Under the pieces are notes generated by a model. It was given only the letters and a program-made list of their open reading frames with translations. It was not told where the DNA came from and did no database searches. Of a stretch of 64,000 bases of DNA, positions 1 to 8,789 are shown piece after piece. A program made the translations under genes and the position numbers. Position 1 is the first letter of the stretch; each line of letters opens with the position of its first letter. The stretch covers positions 1-64,000 of the forward strand of contig NZ_JAHNZT010000034.1 of the NCBI RefSeq assembly GCF_019039035.1, written 5' to 3'. This stretch comes from Citreicoccus inhibens (GTDB lineage Bacteria > Myxococcota > Myxococcia > Myxococcales > Myxococcaceae).

Positions 1-1400
1 CCGCCGCCGCGCCGGCCCCTCCCGCCGCATCCCCCAGCGCCCGGCCCGCCGCGCCCGCCTCAGCAGCCCCCGCGCCCGCCGCGGGAGCTCGGCCCGGCGT
101 TACGCCGGCGCGCACCACGCATCCCTCCATGCCGGCGGCCTCGGTACCGGGCGCGGAGGCCCGAACGGGCGCTCCCGCTTCAGCGCCCACCGCGGAGGCC
201 CGGCCCGCCGCGCGCGCCATCCCCGTCTCGCGCACGGGCCCCACCGCGGGCCGTGAGCTGGCCCTGTTGCTGGATGAGGCGCGGCGCTCGGGAGCGAGCG
301 ACCTGCATGTCGTGGCGGGCCGACCCGCGCTGTTCCGACTGGTGGGCGAGCTGCGGCCACAAGGCGCCGTGCTGGAGGCCGCCACCGTGGAGCGCATGCT
401 GCTCCCCGTGGTGCCCGAGCGACTGCGCGCGGTGCTGGAGAAGGACGGCAGCTGCGACTTCGCGCTCGACTCGGCCGAGACGGGACGCTTCCGCGTCAAC
501 GTGGGCCGCCAGCGCACGGGCCTCAAGGGCGTCTTCCGCGTCATCAGCCGCGAGGTGCCCACGCTGGAGTCGCTGGGCCTGCCGATGGACATCGCGAAGG
601 CCACGCACCACCACCAGGGCCTCATCGTCATCACCGGTCCCTCCGGCCACGGCAAGACGAGCACGCTGGCCGCCATCGTCGACATCATCAACCGCGAGAC
701 GACGCACCACGTGCTCACCGTGGAGGACCCCGTCGAGTACCTGCACCCGCGCAAGCGCGCGCTCATCAGCCAGCGCGAGGTGGGCAGCACCACGCGCACC
801 TTCGCCAGCGCGCTGAAGGGCTCGCTGCGTGAGGACCCCGACGTCATCGTGGTGGGCGAGCTGCGCGATACCGAGACGGTGCGCATGGCGCTCGCGGCCA
901 GCGAGACGGGCCACCTGCTCATCAGCACCATGAACACGCCGAGCGCGGCGAAGACCATCGACCGGCTCATCGACTTGTTCCCTCCGGCGGATCAGCAGCA
1001 GGTGCGGCTGTCGCTCGCCAGCGGCCTGCGCCTCATCGCGAGCCAGCGCCTCATGGCGAGCGCGGACGGCAAGTCCCTGGTCGCCGCGTCCGAGGTGCTC
1101 CCCGGCTCCGTCGCGCTGGGCAACCTCATCCGCGACAACAAGACGTACCAGATTCCGTCGCTCCAACAGCGCGGCAAGTCGCTCGGCATCATCCGCTTCG
1201 AGGACTCGCTGGCGGACATCGTGCGCGCGGGCAAGGTCTCGCTGGAGACGGCGAAGGGCTTCGCCGAGAACCCCGAGGAGTTGGAGGCCGTGGTGACCGG
1301 CAAGCGAGGCGGCGTCAGCGTGGCGCCGCCCCAGACACCGCAGGAAGGTGCGCGGATGCTGTCGAAGATGGGCTCGCTGCTCGGAAAGAAGGGGGCGTGA
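1..1400 (+). CDS. PilT-like type IV pilus retraction ATPase, 5' end outside window
   Basis: A hexameric secretion ATPase of the PilT/VirB11 class, expected to power type IV pilus retraction at the inner face of the cytoplasmic membrane. The frame is open from base 3 with no stop before the ATG at 129. The upstream part codes a Pro/Ala-rich linker, so the true start probably lies left of the window (at least 465 residues here). Counting from the ATG at 129, the PilT core follows at about residue 40. It has Walker A GPSGHGKT, Asp box VEDPVEY and Walker B with VVGELRD. The conserved His-box histidine (TLHT in PilT) is Asn here (STMNTPSA), so activity may be altered. Only one base separates its stop from the next PilT gene, so the two are surely co-transcribed. 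The family is certain; the exact paralogue is not. Confidence 0.88.
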   Translation, partial: AAAPAPPAASPSARPAAPASAAPAPAAGARPGVTPARTTHPSMPAASVPGAEARTGAPASAPTAEARPAARAIPVSRTGPTAGRELALLLDEARRSGASDLHVVAGRPALFRLVGELRPQGAVLEAATVERMLLPVVPERLRAVLEKDGSCDFALDSAETGRFRVNVGRQRTGLKGVFRVISREVPTLESLGLPMDIAKATHHHQGLIVITGPSGHGKTSTLAAIVDIINRETTHHVLTVEDPVEYLHPRKRALISQREVGSTTRTFASALKGSLREDPDVIVVGELRDTETVRMALAASETGHLLISTMNTPSAAKTIDRLIDLFPPADQQQVRLSLASGLRLIASQRLMASADGKSLVAASEVLPGSVALGNLIRDNKTYQIPSLQQRGKSLGIIRFEDSLADIVRAGKVSLETAKGFAENPEELEAVVTGKRGGVSVAPPQTPQEGARMLSKMGSLLGKKGA

Positions 1401-1401
1401 C

Positions 1402-2508
1402 ATGAGCGCCACGCCGCGAATCGCCTCCTGGTTCGACCAGCTCCTGGAGAAGAAGGGCAGCGACCTGCACCTGAGCGTCGGCTATCCGCCCATGGGCCGC
1501 ATCCGAGGCGAGCTGACGCCCCTGCGCGAGGAGGCCCTCACGGAGGCCGAGCTGGAGGGCCTGCTGTTCGAGATCGTCTCGCCCGAGCAGAGGCGGCAGA
1601 TCGTCGAGGAGTTGGACCTCGACTTCGCCTATGGCTACGAGACCAAGGCCCGCTTCCGCGCCAACTACTTCTACAAGATGACGGGCCTGGCGGCCGTCTT
1701 CCGCACCATCCCGAGCAAGGTGCTGACCCTCGAGGACCTCAAGACGCCCGAGGTGGTGCGCAAGCTGGCCGACCGCCGCAGCGGGCTCGTGCTGGTGACG
1801 GGCCCCACGGGCAGCGGCAAGTCCACCACCCTGGCCGGGATGATCAACCACATCAACCAGACGCGTCCCGCGCACGTGCTCACCATCGAGGACCCGGTGG
1901 AGTTCGTGCACGAGCCGCTGAAGGCTCAGGTCACCCACCGCGAGGTCGGGCCCCACGCCTCGAGCTTCGCCACGGCCATCCGCTCCGCGGGCCGCGAGGA
2001 CCCCAACGTCATCCTCATCGGCGAGTTGCGCACCAATGAGACGATGAAGCTGGCGCTCCAGCTCGCGAGCTTCGGCGTGCTCGTGTTCGCCACGGTGCAC
2101 ACCAACAGCGCGCCCGCCACCATCGACCGCATCATCAACGCCTTCCCCGCCGACGAGCAGGGGCAGGTGCGAGGCATGCTCGCCGAGAGCCTCGCGGGCA
2201 TCGTCGCGCAGCAGCTCATCAAGACCGCGGACGGCAAGGGCCGCGTCGCGGCGCTGGAGATCCTCATCGGCAGCAGCGCCATCGCCGCGATGATTCGCGA
2301 GGGCAAGGTCTTCCAGATCGCCTCCAAGATGCAGGCAGGCCAGGGCCAGGGCATGCAGACGCTCGACATGCACCTGGAGCGGCTGGTGAAGGACAACGTC
2401 ATCACGCCCGAGTCCGCGCTGGAGAAGGCCGCCGACAAGGAGAACTTCGTGAAGGTCATCCAGCGCCTCAAGCCCGACTGGGAAATCCCCGAGTCCGCGA
2501 AGGCCTGA
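1402..2508 (+). CDS. pilT: PilT-family twitching motility ATPase
   Basis: A 368-residue ATPase of the PilT family, the usual length for a retraction motor. The start is the ATG one base after the previous stop, giving MSATPRIASW; the open frame extends further upstream only inside the previous gene. Visible motifs are Walker A GPTGSGKST, Asp box IEDPVEF, Walker B region NVILIGELR and an intact His box TVHTNSA. The segment after the catalytic Glu reads GELRTNET instead of the usual GEMRDLET. The C-terminal AMIREGK helix is typical of PilT. The tandem with the previous gene suggests the two subunits act together or in sequence on one pilus or surface machine. The gene symbol denotes family only, since myxobacteria carry several pilT paralogues. 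Confidence 0.88.
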   Translation: MSATPRIASWFDQLLEKKGSDLHLSVGYPPMGRIRGELTPLREEALTEAELEGLLFEIVSPEQRRQIVEELDLDFAYGYETKARFRANYFYKMTGLAAVFRTIPSKVLTLEDLKTPEVVRKLADRRSGLVLVTGPTGSGKSTTLAGMINHINQTRPAHVLTIEDPVEFVHEPLKAQVTHREVGPHASSFATAIRSAGREDPNVILIGELRTNETMKLALQLASFGVLVFATVHTNSAPATIDRIINAFPADEQGQVRGMLAESLAGIVAQQLIKTADGKGRVAALEILIGSSAIAAMIREGKVFQIASKMQAGQGQGMQTLDMHLERLVKDNVITPESALEKAADKENFVKVIQRLKPDWEIPESAKA

Positions 2509-2679
2509 CCTCCTTCGCCCACTCAAACTCCGCGAATTCGAAACGCCCCCGCAAACCCAAGCAGGGGTGTTCACGCCGTGCGGGGCCAACGCATTGCATC
2601 CCCTCCAGGAATCGTCTTTTGTTCGGTTTCACACCAATGCGCCCGTGGTTCACGGGCACCACCTTTGGAGGGGGAATCC

Positions 2680-3078
2680 ATGGATGAGCAGCAGCAGTTG
2701 GAGATGATTCAGGCGCAGCAGGCGGCCGGCGGTATCGGCATCGTGGGCGGCATCATCTATCTCGCCGTCATTGGCCTGATGATCGCCGGGCTGTGGAAGA
2801 CGTTCGCCAAGGCCGGTGAGCCGGGCTGGGCCGCCATCGTCCCCATCTACAACATCATCGTGATGCTGAAGATTGTCGGCCGGCCGATGTGGTGGTTCGT
2901 GCTCCTCATGATCCCCTGCGTGAACTTCATCGCGCTCATCATCCTCGGCATGGATATGGCGAAGTCGTTCGGCAAGAGCACGGGCTTCGGTCTGGGCCTC
3001 GGGCTGCTGGGCTTCATCTTCTACCCGATGCTGGGCTTCAGCGACGCCAACTATCAGGGTCCGTCGGCCACGGCGTAA
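2680..3078 (+). CDS. DUF5684 small integral membrane protein
   Basis: A 132-residue membrane protein. After a Gln-rich soluble start (MDEQQQLEMI) there are about four hydrophobic helices. Between them are the family signatures WKTFAKAGEPGWAAIVPIYN and GMDMAKSFGKS, characteristic of DUF5684 proteins, often annotated as signal-peptidase-I-like although they have no catalytic Ser/Lys dyad. The function is unknown. The start at 2680 is set by the purine-rich ribosome site GGAGGGGG eight bases upstream; a longer open frame to 2578 has no such site. It is followed by a strong hairpin and appears monocistronic. Confidence 0.82.
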   Translation: MDEQQQLEMIQAQQAAGGIGIVGGIIYLAVIGLMIAGLWKTFAKAGEPGWAAIVPIYNIIVMLKIVGRPMWWFVLLMIPCVNFIALIILGMDMAKSFGKSTGFGLGLGLLGFIFYPMLGFSDANYQGPSATA

Positions 3079-3109
3079 GCCGCGCCCTGATACACCCACG
3101 CTTCATGCG

Positions 3110-3144
3110 ACGGCGATGGAGGGCACCGGGCCCTTCATCGCCGT
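3110..3144. terminator. Strong hairpin, likely bidirectional terminator
   Basis: Arms ACGGCGATG (3110-3118) and CATCGCCGT (3136-3144) enclose a second stem AGGGC/GCCCT around the loop ACCGG, giving about 15 paired positions with one G-T. It lies between the DUF5684 gene and the convergent small lipoprotein frame. There is no long T-run, as is common in high-GC genomes. Confidence 0.65.
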
Positions 3145-3362
3145 TCGTGTTCCCAGGGATGCCCACCACCGGGGTCCGAGTCATCCGGAGGCACTTGCTC
3201 CGCCCCCCCGTCCTCGCGATGCCACGAGCCCCCGTCTGGCGCGACCGGCGCCATGGGTTCACCGCTCGCGGCGGGCCCCAGGACAATCGGGTCGCACGCC
3301 CCCAGCACCAGCCCAGTGGCGAGACAGCAAAAGAACAAGCGGCGAAGGGGCGCCACGGACAT
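3135..3362 (-). CDS. Small predicted lipoprotein
   Basis: A 75-residue frame beginning MSVAPLRRLFF, followed by a hydrophobic stretch and a lipobox GLVLGAC, so the mature protein would be an acylated peptide of about 50 residues rich in Pro, Gly and Asp. No family is recognised. A start 20 codons further upstream (3422) is open, but the signal sequence begins at 3362. No clear ribosome site precedes that ATG, which lowers confidence. Its stop falls in the hairpin at 3110-3144. Together with that hairpin it accounts for the otherwise gene-free gap between the neighbouring genes. Confidence 0.5.
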   Translation of the reverse strand: MSVAPLRRLFFCCLATGLVLGACDPIVLGPAASGEPMAPVAPDGGSWHREDGGAEQVPPDDSDPGGGHPWEHERR

Positions 3363-3444
3363 GGGGTTCGCGCGGCATGGGGGCAGCGAGGGGCCGCACC
3401 CTGCATACGCACCCAGGCCCATTTTCGGGTCGCTCGAGCGCCGC

Positions 3445-5424
3445 TCAGCGCACCAGACGGACGGGACCGTTGAACCAGCGGTTCAGCTCCGTCACGTCAT
3501 CCAAGCGGTGCGCGGGCGGGAGGCTGGACAGGAACACGCGGCCATAACCCTTGGTCACGATGCGTCGGTCCAACATGGCGACGATGCCTCGGTCCGCTTG
3601 CGTCCGGATGAGCCGCCCGAAGCCCTGTCGCAGCGCGAGCGCCGCCTGCGGGAGTTGATACTGCTCGAAGGGCTCCTCGCCTCGCGCTTCAAGCTGCCGG
3701 ATGCGCGCGGCGACCAGCGGGTCTCCCGGCGACGCGAACGGCAACCGGTCGATGATGACCAGGCTGAGCGCATCCCCGGGCACGTCGACACCCTCCCAGA
3801 AGCTGTGCGCCGCGAACAACACGCTCGGCGTCGAGCGGAAGGACTCCAGGAGCTGGGCCTTCGGGCGCTCGCCCTGGAGCAGCGCGGGAACCATGAGCCG
3901 CCCCGCCACCAGCTCATACGCGCGCACCATGTTCCGCAGGCTGGTGAAGAGCACGAAGGCGCGCCCTCCCGTCACCTGGCACAGCTCCAGAATCTCCTCC
4001 GAGGCCGCCTCGATGAAGCCGGGCGCGCTGGGGTCCGGCAGGTGCGTGGGCAGGTACAGCGCGGACTGGCGCGGGAAGTCGAACGGGCTGGGCACGGACA
4101 GCGTGCGCACGCGAGCCACCGGCTGGCCCTCGTCGTCGTACATCCCCATGCGGCTGGCGAAGAAGTCGAAGCGGCTGTCGGCCGCGAGCGTGGCCGAGGT
4201 GAACACCACCGTGTCCACCGCGCCATACAGGCGCTCGCGAAGCTCCTTCGCCACGTCGATGGGACTGGCGCGCAGGAACACGCCCCGGCCTCGCGACTCC
4301 GCCCAATACACGTGGTCCGCGGACTCGGCCTTCTCCAAGAAGGAGAGCTGCTCGACCATCTCCTCGCCGCGCCGGTGGATGGCCGCCAGCTCCGGCTCGC
4401 GCTCCCCCGCCGCGAAGGACGCGAGCGCGGCAAGCCCCTCGCGCACCTGCTCCATCGCGCCGGACAGCTTCGCCAGGCTCTCCGGCCGCAGCGCCACGGA
4501 CGACTCCGCGCCCGACAGGCCCAGCGCGCGCGGCGCCTGATTGAAGAAGGCCTCCGCGTGCGTGCGCACCCGAGCGGCCAAGGCTGACAGCGTGGTGTGT
4601 CGCTCGTCAGTGGCGGGCAGCAACGCGGAGGCGTCGCGCGCCAGCTCCTCCAGCCGGAAGTTCGAGACGCCGTAGCCGAAGTTGCCGCTGGCCGCGTCCT
4701 CCAACGCGTGCGCCTCGTCGAAGACGACCGCGTCGTACCAGGGCAGCACGCCCTCCACGCGCTTGCCCGAGCTGCGCAGCGACAGGTCCGCGAAGAACAG
4801 GTGGTGGTTGACCACCAGCAGATCCGCGGCCTCCGCGGCCTTGCGCATGCGCGTGACGAAGCACGTCTCATACAGCGGGCAGCGCGAACCCAGACACGTC
4901 TCCGAGGTCGTGGACAGCCGCGACCACGCGCCGAACGACTCGGGCAGGTCCAGTTCGGCCCGGTCCCCCGTCTTCGTCTCGCCCACCCACGCCTTCAGCC
5001 GGGGCCACTGCCGAGCCTCCTCGCGCGAGGGGAACTGCGGGTCCTTCGCGAAGGACTCGTAGCGGTGCAGGCACAGGTAGTTGCTGCGGCCCTTGAGGTA
5101 CGCGGCCTCGAACTTGAGGCCCATCTTCTCGCGCAGCAGCGGCAGGTCCTTGAAGAAGACCTGATCCTGCAGCGTCTTCGTCGCGGTGGAGACCACCACG
5201 CGGCGCCCAGACAGCAGCGCGGGGACCAGATAGGCGAGCGTCTTGCCCGTGCCGGTGCCCGCCTCGGCCAGCAGGTAGCTGTGCTCGGAGAAGGCCCGCT
5301 CCACGGCGCGCGCCATCTGGAGCTGTTCCGGACGGTGCTCGTACGCGGGCAACGCTTCCTGTAGGGCGCCACCGGGGCCCAACAGACTGTCGACGGAGAG
5401 CGATGGAGTGGCGGAGAGGGACAT
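3445..5424 (-). CDS. dinG: DinG/YoaA-type ATP-dependent DNA helicase (XPD-like)
   Basis: A 659-residue superfamily 2 helicase that unwinds DNA 5' to 3', normally in repair and in resolving R-loops or G-quadruplexes. Motif I is AEAGTGTGKT and motif II is DEAH (VVFDEAHALED). Four cysteines between them (CLGSRCPLYETC plus an upstream LCLHRY) fit the 4Fe-4S cluster of the XPD/DinG branch. Late motifs are FWEGVDVPG and QGFGRLIR. The start at 5424 (MSLSATPSLS) places the first helicase motif at the usual distance; the frame is open for another 178 codons upstream, but that part is compositionally biased and looks non-coding. The fit to the family is very good. Confidence 0.9.
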   Translation of the reverse strand: MSLSATPSLSVDSLLGPGGALQEALPAYEHRPEQLQMARAVERAFSEHSYLLAEAGTGTGKTLAYLVPALLSGRRVVVSTATKTLQDQVFFKDLPLLREKMGLKFEAAYLKGRSNYLCLHRYESFAKDPQFPSREEARQWPRLKAWVGETKTGDRAELDLPESFGAWSRLSTTSETCLGSRCPLYETCFVTRMRKAAEAADLLVVNHHLFFADLSLRSSGKRVEGVLPWYDAVVFDEAHALEDAASGNFGYGVSNFRLEELARDASALLPATDERHTTLSALAARVRTHAEAFFNQAPRALGLSGAESSVALRPESLAKLSGAMEQVREGLAALASFAAGEREPELAAIHRRGEEMVEQLSFLEKAESADHVYWAESRGRGVFLRASPIDVAKELRERLYGAVDTVVFTSATLAADSRFDFFASRMGMYDDEGQPVARVRTLSVPSPFDFPRQSALYLPTHLPDPSAPGFIEAASEEILELCQVTGGRAFVLFTSLRNMVRAYELVAGRLMVPALLQGERPKAQLLESFRSTPSVLFAAHSFWEGVDVPGDALSLVIIDRLPFASPGDPLVAARIRQLEARGEEPFEQYQLPQAALALRQGFGRLIRTQADRGIVAMLDRRIVTKGYGRVFLSSLPPAHRLDDVTELNRWFNGPVRLVR

Positions 5425-5561
5425 GCGCGCGAGCCGGTGCGCCAGAGGAAGCGCCCGGCCGGTCAAGATAGCAGCGGGACCCGCTTCCGGCGCGTTCCTG
5501 ACCGCACATCCGCGCCAGGCCCTCGCGCCCGCCCGCTCAGCGGGGGGCCAACAGGTGGGGA

Positions 5562-6299
5562 CTACGGTCCGCCGAGGAACGCACCGGCAGCGAAGTGGAT
5601 GGCCATCATCGTGAGCACCAGCGCCACCACCAGGGTGATGCCCATCATCACCGCCTTCGCGCGACGCGCGGCCAGCGGCACCTCCGCGTGCGTCATCTCC
5701 GCGGAGGAAGCGGTGGCGGCGCGACGCACGACCTCCTCTCGCCCGCGCCGCGCCTGCGCATCCTCGGGAGCCTGCGCCAGCTGAAGGCGATACAGCCGCC
5801 CCGCCATGGCCAGCTCGCCTCGCGCCAGGGCCTGCGCCAGCCATTGCTCGTGCGCGTCCCAGTCCGCCCATCGCTCGCGCAGCGCCCGCCAGCCCTGGGC
5901 CAGCACCTCCGAGGGCCGATGCTCCTCCGCCAGGAAGTTGGCGTAGACGAGTCCGCACGCCGCGCAGGACTCACGGTCCTCGCGCCGAGGGGACACGCAC
6001 TTGGGACAGAAGCCCGGCGGAGCACTGAAGTCATCGCGCACCGGGGCGCCGCCCGTCGCGACAGCGGTCGCGTCCTCCGTGCGCACCACGCGCAGCGCGG
6101 GCACGCTCGGGCGAACTGACGGCTCGGCGGGCGTGGGCGTGGCCACCGCGGCCACGGCCTCGGGCTGAGCGGCGGCCACCGTCAGCGCGGCGCGGCTCTC
6201 CGCTCCGCAGCGACCGCACGCGACGACGAGCGCGCCTGCTTCGACGCGGAAGACTTCCAATGGGACCAACCGCTCACAGGCCTCGCACTGGAACTTCAT
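5562..6299 (-). CDS. Zinc-ribbon protein with C-terminal membrane anchor
   Basis: A 245-residue protein starting MKFQCEACERLVP. The N-terminus has a CxxC...CxxC zinc ribbon (CEAC, CGRC) of the zinc-ribbon type seen at the start of many myxobacterial membrane-associated proteins. A Pro/Ala linker follows, then a second ribbon (CPKC, CAAC at about residues 113-135), a helical segment, and one transmembrane helix near the C-terminus (MMGITLVVALVLTMMAI). The ATG overlaps the TGA of the upstream M50 protease gene (ATGA at 6296-6299), so the two are translationally coupled. One inference is that this membrane-tethered protein is a partner or substrate of that protease; nothing in the sequence proves it. 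Confidence 0.8.
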   Translation of the reverse strand: MKFQCEACERLVPLEVFRVEAGALVVACGRCGAESRAALTVAAAQPEAVAAVATPTPAEPSVRPSVPALRVVRTEDATAVATGGAPVRDDFSAPPGFCPKCVSPRREDRESCAACGLVYANFLAEEHRPSEVLAQGWRALRERWADWDAHEQWLAQALARGELAMAGRLYRLQLAQAPEDAQARRGREEVVRRAATASSAEMTHAEVPLAARRAKAVMMGITLVVALVLTMMAIHFAAGAFLGGP

Positions 6300-7294
6300 G
6301 ACATCACCGTCCGCAAGGGAATGGGCATGGCACACCCGATGAGCGCCAGCAGGCAGATGGCGCATATCCATTGACGACCTCGGCTCAATGGCTCGCGCGG
6401 TTCAATGACTTCCGGATGGCCGAACCCCACCATCTTGCTCGTCACCACCAACCACAGCCCCCAGGACGCGGTGGCGAACACCGTGAGGAACAACAGCAAC
6501 AGGGCCACGCCCTGCCCCACCCGACGCGCGCGAGAACCCAGCACCGCGAAAGACAGATGTCCGCCGTCGAGCTGTCCCACTGGCATGAGATTGAGCAGCG
6601 TGACCAGCAATCCAAACCATCCCGCGATGACCACGGGATGCACGGCCACATCCTTGCCCTCCGGCACCGGCCCCACCGCCAGGCGCGTGAGCCCCTTCAT
6701 GAGCAAGCTGTCACCGAACAACGTCTGAACCTGTCGCAGCGGCGCCTCGGGCGGCGGCGGCGCGTGCGTCAGCTTCGCGACGAGCCAATGGAACAACTCC
6801 GTTCCCAGCACCCACAGCGACGACTCTCCGGGGAAGGGCGACGCCACCGACGGCGCATCCACCACCGCCGAGTGCCGCAGCCCCCAGTAGAGGATGGGCA
6901 GCGCCACCACCAGCCCCGCGAGCGGCCCCGCCGCGCCAATGTCCACCAAGGCATTGCGCGAGGGAATGCGGCTGCGGATCCGGATGACCGCGCCCAGCGT
7001 GCCCAGACTGCCCGGCACCGGCAGCGGGATGAAGTACGGCAACGACGTGTCCACGCCGTGGATCCGCGCCAGCACGTAGTGCCCCATCTCGTGCGAGCCG
7101 AGGATGGCCAACAGCGACAGGCTGAAGGCCAGCGCTTGCGCGCCATCCTCGGGACGCAGGCCCGCTTCGGTGAACGGAAACGAGCCCGTGAAGAGCACCA
7201 GATACGCGAGGAACGTGGTGCCCACCGTCAGCACGAACAACAAGACGTGCAGCCAGAGCCGGGCATAGGGACGGGCAACGGAGACGGAGTCCAT
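6296..7294 (-). CDS. Site-2-protease-type M50 zinc metallopeptidase
   Basis: A 332-residue polytopic intramembrane protease. The zinc motif HEMGH lies in the third hydrophobic segment, and the second catalytic segment reads NLMPVGQLDGGH, the NPDG/LDG motif of M50 peptidases. This arrangement matches the archaeal/plant EGY-like S2P branch without PDZ. Such enzymes cut transmembrane helices of regulators inside the membrane. The start at 7294 (MDSVSVARPY) precedes the first transmembrane helix; the longer frame to 7492 has no membrane or signal character. It is translationally coupled to the downstream zinc-ribbon gene. Confidence 0.88.
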   Translation of the reverse strand: MDSVSVARPYARLWLHVLLFVLTVGTTFLAYLVLFTGSFPFTEAGLRPEDGAQALAFSLSLLAILGSHEMGHYVLARIHGVDTSLPYFIPLPVPGSLGTLGAVIRIRSRIPSRNALVDIGAAGPLAGLVVALPILYWGLRHSAVVDAPSVASPFPGESSLWVLGTELFHWLVAKLTHAPPPPEAPLRQVQTLFGDSLLMKGLTRLAVGPVPEGKDVAVHPVVIAGWFGLLVTLLNLMPVGQLDGGHLSFAVLGSRARRVGQGVALLLLFLTVFATASWGLWLVVTSKMVGFGHPEVIEPREPLSRGRQWICAICLLALIGCAMPIPLRTVMS

Positions 7295-7391
7295 GGACAG
7301 GTGAAGCCTCGGCGGGTGGCGAGCAACAGGAGCGATGTAATTCAACGCGACCAGGCTTTCAGCACAGCCTGGAATGAGACGGGGACGGGTC

Positions 7392-7419
7392 TTGACAGAC
7401 AGTTGACATCTGCTACGAA
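7392..7419 (+). promoter_or_regulatory. Possible sigma-70-like promoter
   Basis: TTGACA at 7392-7397 (repeated at 7403-7408), followed after 16 bases by TACGAA at 7414-7419. It lies about 100 bases upstream of the small lipoprotein gene at 7521, in a divergent intergenic region. The -10 match is weak. Confidence 0.3.
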
Positions 7420-7520
7420 ACCCGGCCGCTTGAGGTTTCATCGAACGGCTGGGCGCCTGCCCAGGCCGCCCAGCCACCTCGCAAGCGCTCAACTCTTAGT
7501 TTTTAAGGGAGCGAACAACC

Positions 7521-7868
7521 ATGAAGAAGCTCATCCTGTCCGCCGTTCTCGCGAGCAGCCTGGTGGGTTGCACCAGCGTCGAGTCCGCCGTTGTCTCCGG
7601 CAGCGAGATCGCCGCCAATGGCGAGGCCGTGGCTGTCGTTCAGGCCAACGCGCTGGGTCTGACGGCCATCTTCCACATCATCGACATCGTGCAGAGCGAT
7701 CTCGACACCGTGGTGAACAAGCTCCTCATCACCGAGGCCAAGGCCATGGGCGCCTCCAAGGTTGACCTGAAGGGCGCCTCCACCACGCCCCGTCACGGCA
7801 TCTACGCCCTGTTCGGGACCATCATCGGCGTGACCAGCTCCTCCGCCACGGGCGTCGCCGTCAAGTAG
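7521..7868 (+). CDS. Small lipoprotein of unknown function
   Basis: A 115-residue protein with an n-region MKK, a hydrophobic core and lipobox SLVGC, so it should be exported and lipid-modified at Cys17. The mature part is Ala/Val/Ser-rich, with a predicted alpha/beta pattern and a C-terminus rich in Ser and Gly. No family is recognised. The ribosome site GGGAGCG sits 11 bases before the ATG. A rho-independent terminator follows at once, so it is probably expressed alone, possibly at a high level. Confidence 0.78.
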   Translation: MKKLILSAVLASSLVGCTSVESAVVSGSEIAANGEAVAVVQANALGLTAIFHIIDIVQSDLDTVVNKLLITEAKAMGASKVDLKGASTTPRHGIYALFGTIIGVTSSSATGVAVK

Positions 7869-7895
7869 TCCGCTCCGCCTTTCCTGGCGGATAAG

Positions 7896-7932
7896 AAAGG
7901 CCCCCTGGAAACAGCGGGGCCTTTGCTTTTTT
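7896..7932 (+). terminator. Rho-independent terminator
   Basis: Perfect 9-bp arms AAAGGCCCC (7896-7904) and GGGGCCTTT (7916-7924), followed by a run of six T (7927-7932). This is the clearest intrinsic terminator in the window. It ends the lipoprotein transcript only 11 bases before the next ATG. Confidence 0.88.
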
Positions 7933-7943
7933 CTGGGTCCCTC

Positions 7944-8744
7944 ATGCGTCTTCTTCTCCTGCTGTCGTGTGTCGCACTCGTCGCCTGTCGCTCCCGCTCC
8001 GCCACGGAGGAGCCCGGCGCGCTGCTGTCGCAAGCGCGTCAGCGTCTGGCCGAGCGCGACGCGAAGCTCGCCCACTACCGACTGGAGGGCACGCAGCGAG
8101 AGGGAGACAGCGCGCAGGCGTCCTTCACCTTCACCTATCGCGCGCCCCAGCGAATGCTGGGCACGGTGACGGCGCCGATGTCTCGCACGGTGGCCTGGGA
8201 TGGCACGCACCTGTTCGAGAAGCTCGATGAGCCCAAGCAGTTCACCACCTTCGCCAATGAGCTGCCTCCCGAGAAGCTGTCGGGATTTCTCACCGAGGTG
8301 TTCGCGCCCTTCGTGCCCGAGGGCTTCCGCGCGCCGCTGCTGCTGCGCAGCGTGACCGCGAAGCGCGTGACGCACGCGCGCGCCAGGGACGCCGTGGAGC
8401 TGTCCATGAAGCTGGAGGGCGCCGAGGCCGAGGGCCTGGAAGTGGCCTACGTGCTGCGTTGGCCCACGCTGGACTTCCTCGCCAAGCGCACGCACGCGCC
8501 CGACGGTGGCACGTCCGAGGTGCGCGTGGAGGACGAGCACTGCGATGCGGCGCTCCAGCTCTGCGTGCCGCGTCGGCTGACCCGTTGGGTGGATGGCAAG
8601 CAGGTAGGAGAGACCTCGCTCTCCCGAGTGGACCTCCAGGCCGCCCTGCCCAATGACACGTTCACCCTGGTGGCGCCGGCGGGCTACACCGCGCAGAGCC
8701 GCACGCTCGTGGAGAGTGGGGCGGCCAGCTCGGACGGCGGTTGA
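7944..8744 (+). CDS. Outer-membrane lipoprotein with LolA/LppX-like fold (predicted)
   Basis: A 266-residue lipoprotein. MRLLLLLSC leads into lipobox VALVAC, with lipidation at Cys15. The mature part begins with a helix (LLSQARQRLAERDAKL), then strands of the type YRAPQRMLGTV and VAWDGTHLFEKLD, the pattern of LolA/LolB/LppX half-barrels that bind lipid or lipoprotein acyl chains. The last third has a short Cys pair (CDAALQLC). The start at 7944 is chosen because the signal peptide begins there. No good ribosome site is visible, since the preceding terminator occupies that space. The fold assignment is inferred from pattern only. Confidence 0.75.
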   Translation: MRLLLLLSCVALVACRSRSATEEPGALLSQARQRLAERDAKLAHYRLEGTQREGDSAQASFTFTYRAPQRMLGTVTAPMSRTVAWDGTHLFEKLDEPKQFTTFANELPPEKLSGFLTEVFAPFVPEGFRAPLLLRSVTAKRVTHARARDAVELSMKLEGAEAEGLEVAYVLRWPTLDFLAKRTHAPDGGTSEVRVEDEHCDAALQLCVPRRLTRWVDGKQVGETSLSRVDLQAALPNDTFTLVAPAGYTAQSRTLVESGAASSDGG

Positions 8745-8789
8745 CCCATCCCCCACGCGTCCCCACCTTCCGCCGGGGGGAGGTGCCGC

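Noticed and set aside
3253-4587. 444-codon plus-strand frame over the DinG 3' part
   Set aside because: Opposite a helicase with complete motifs; no signal, domain or ribosome site.
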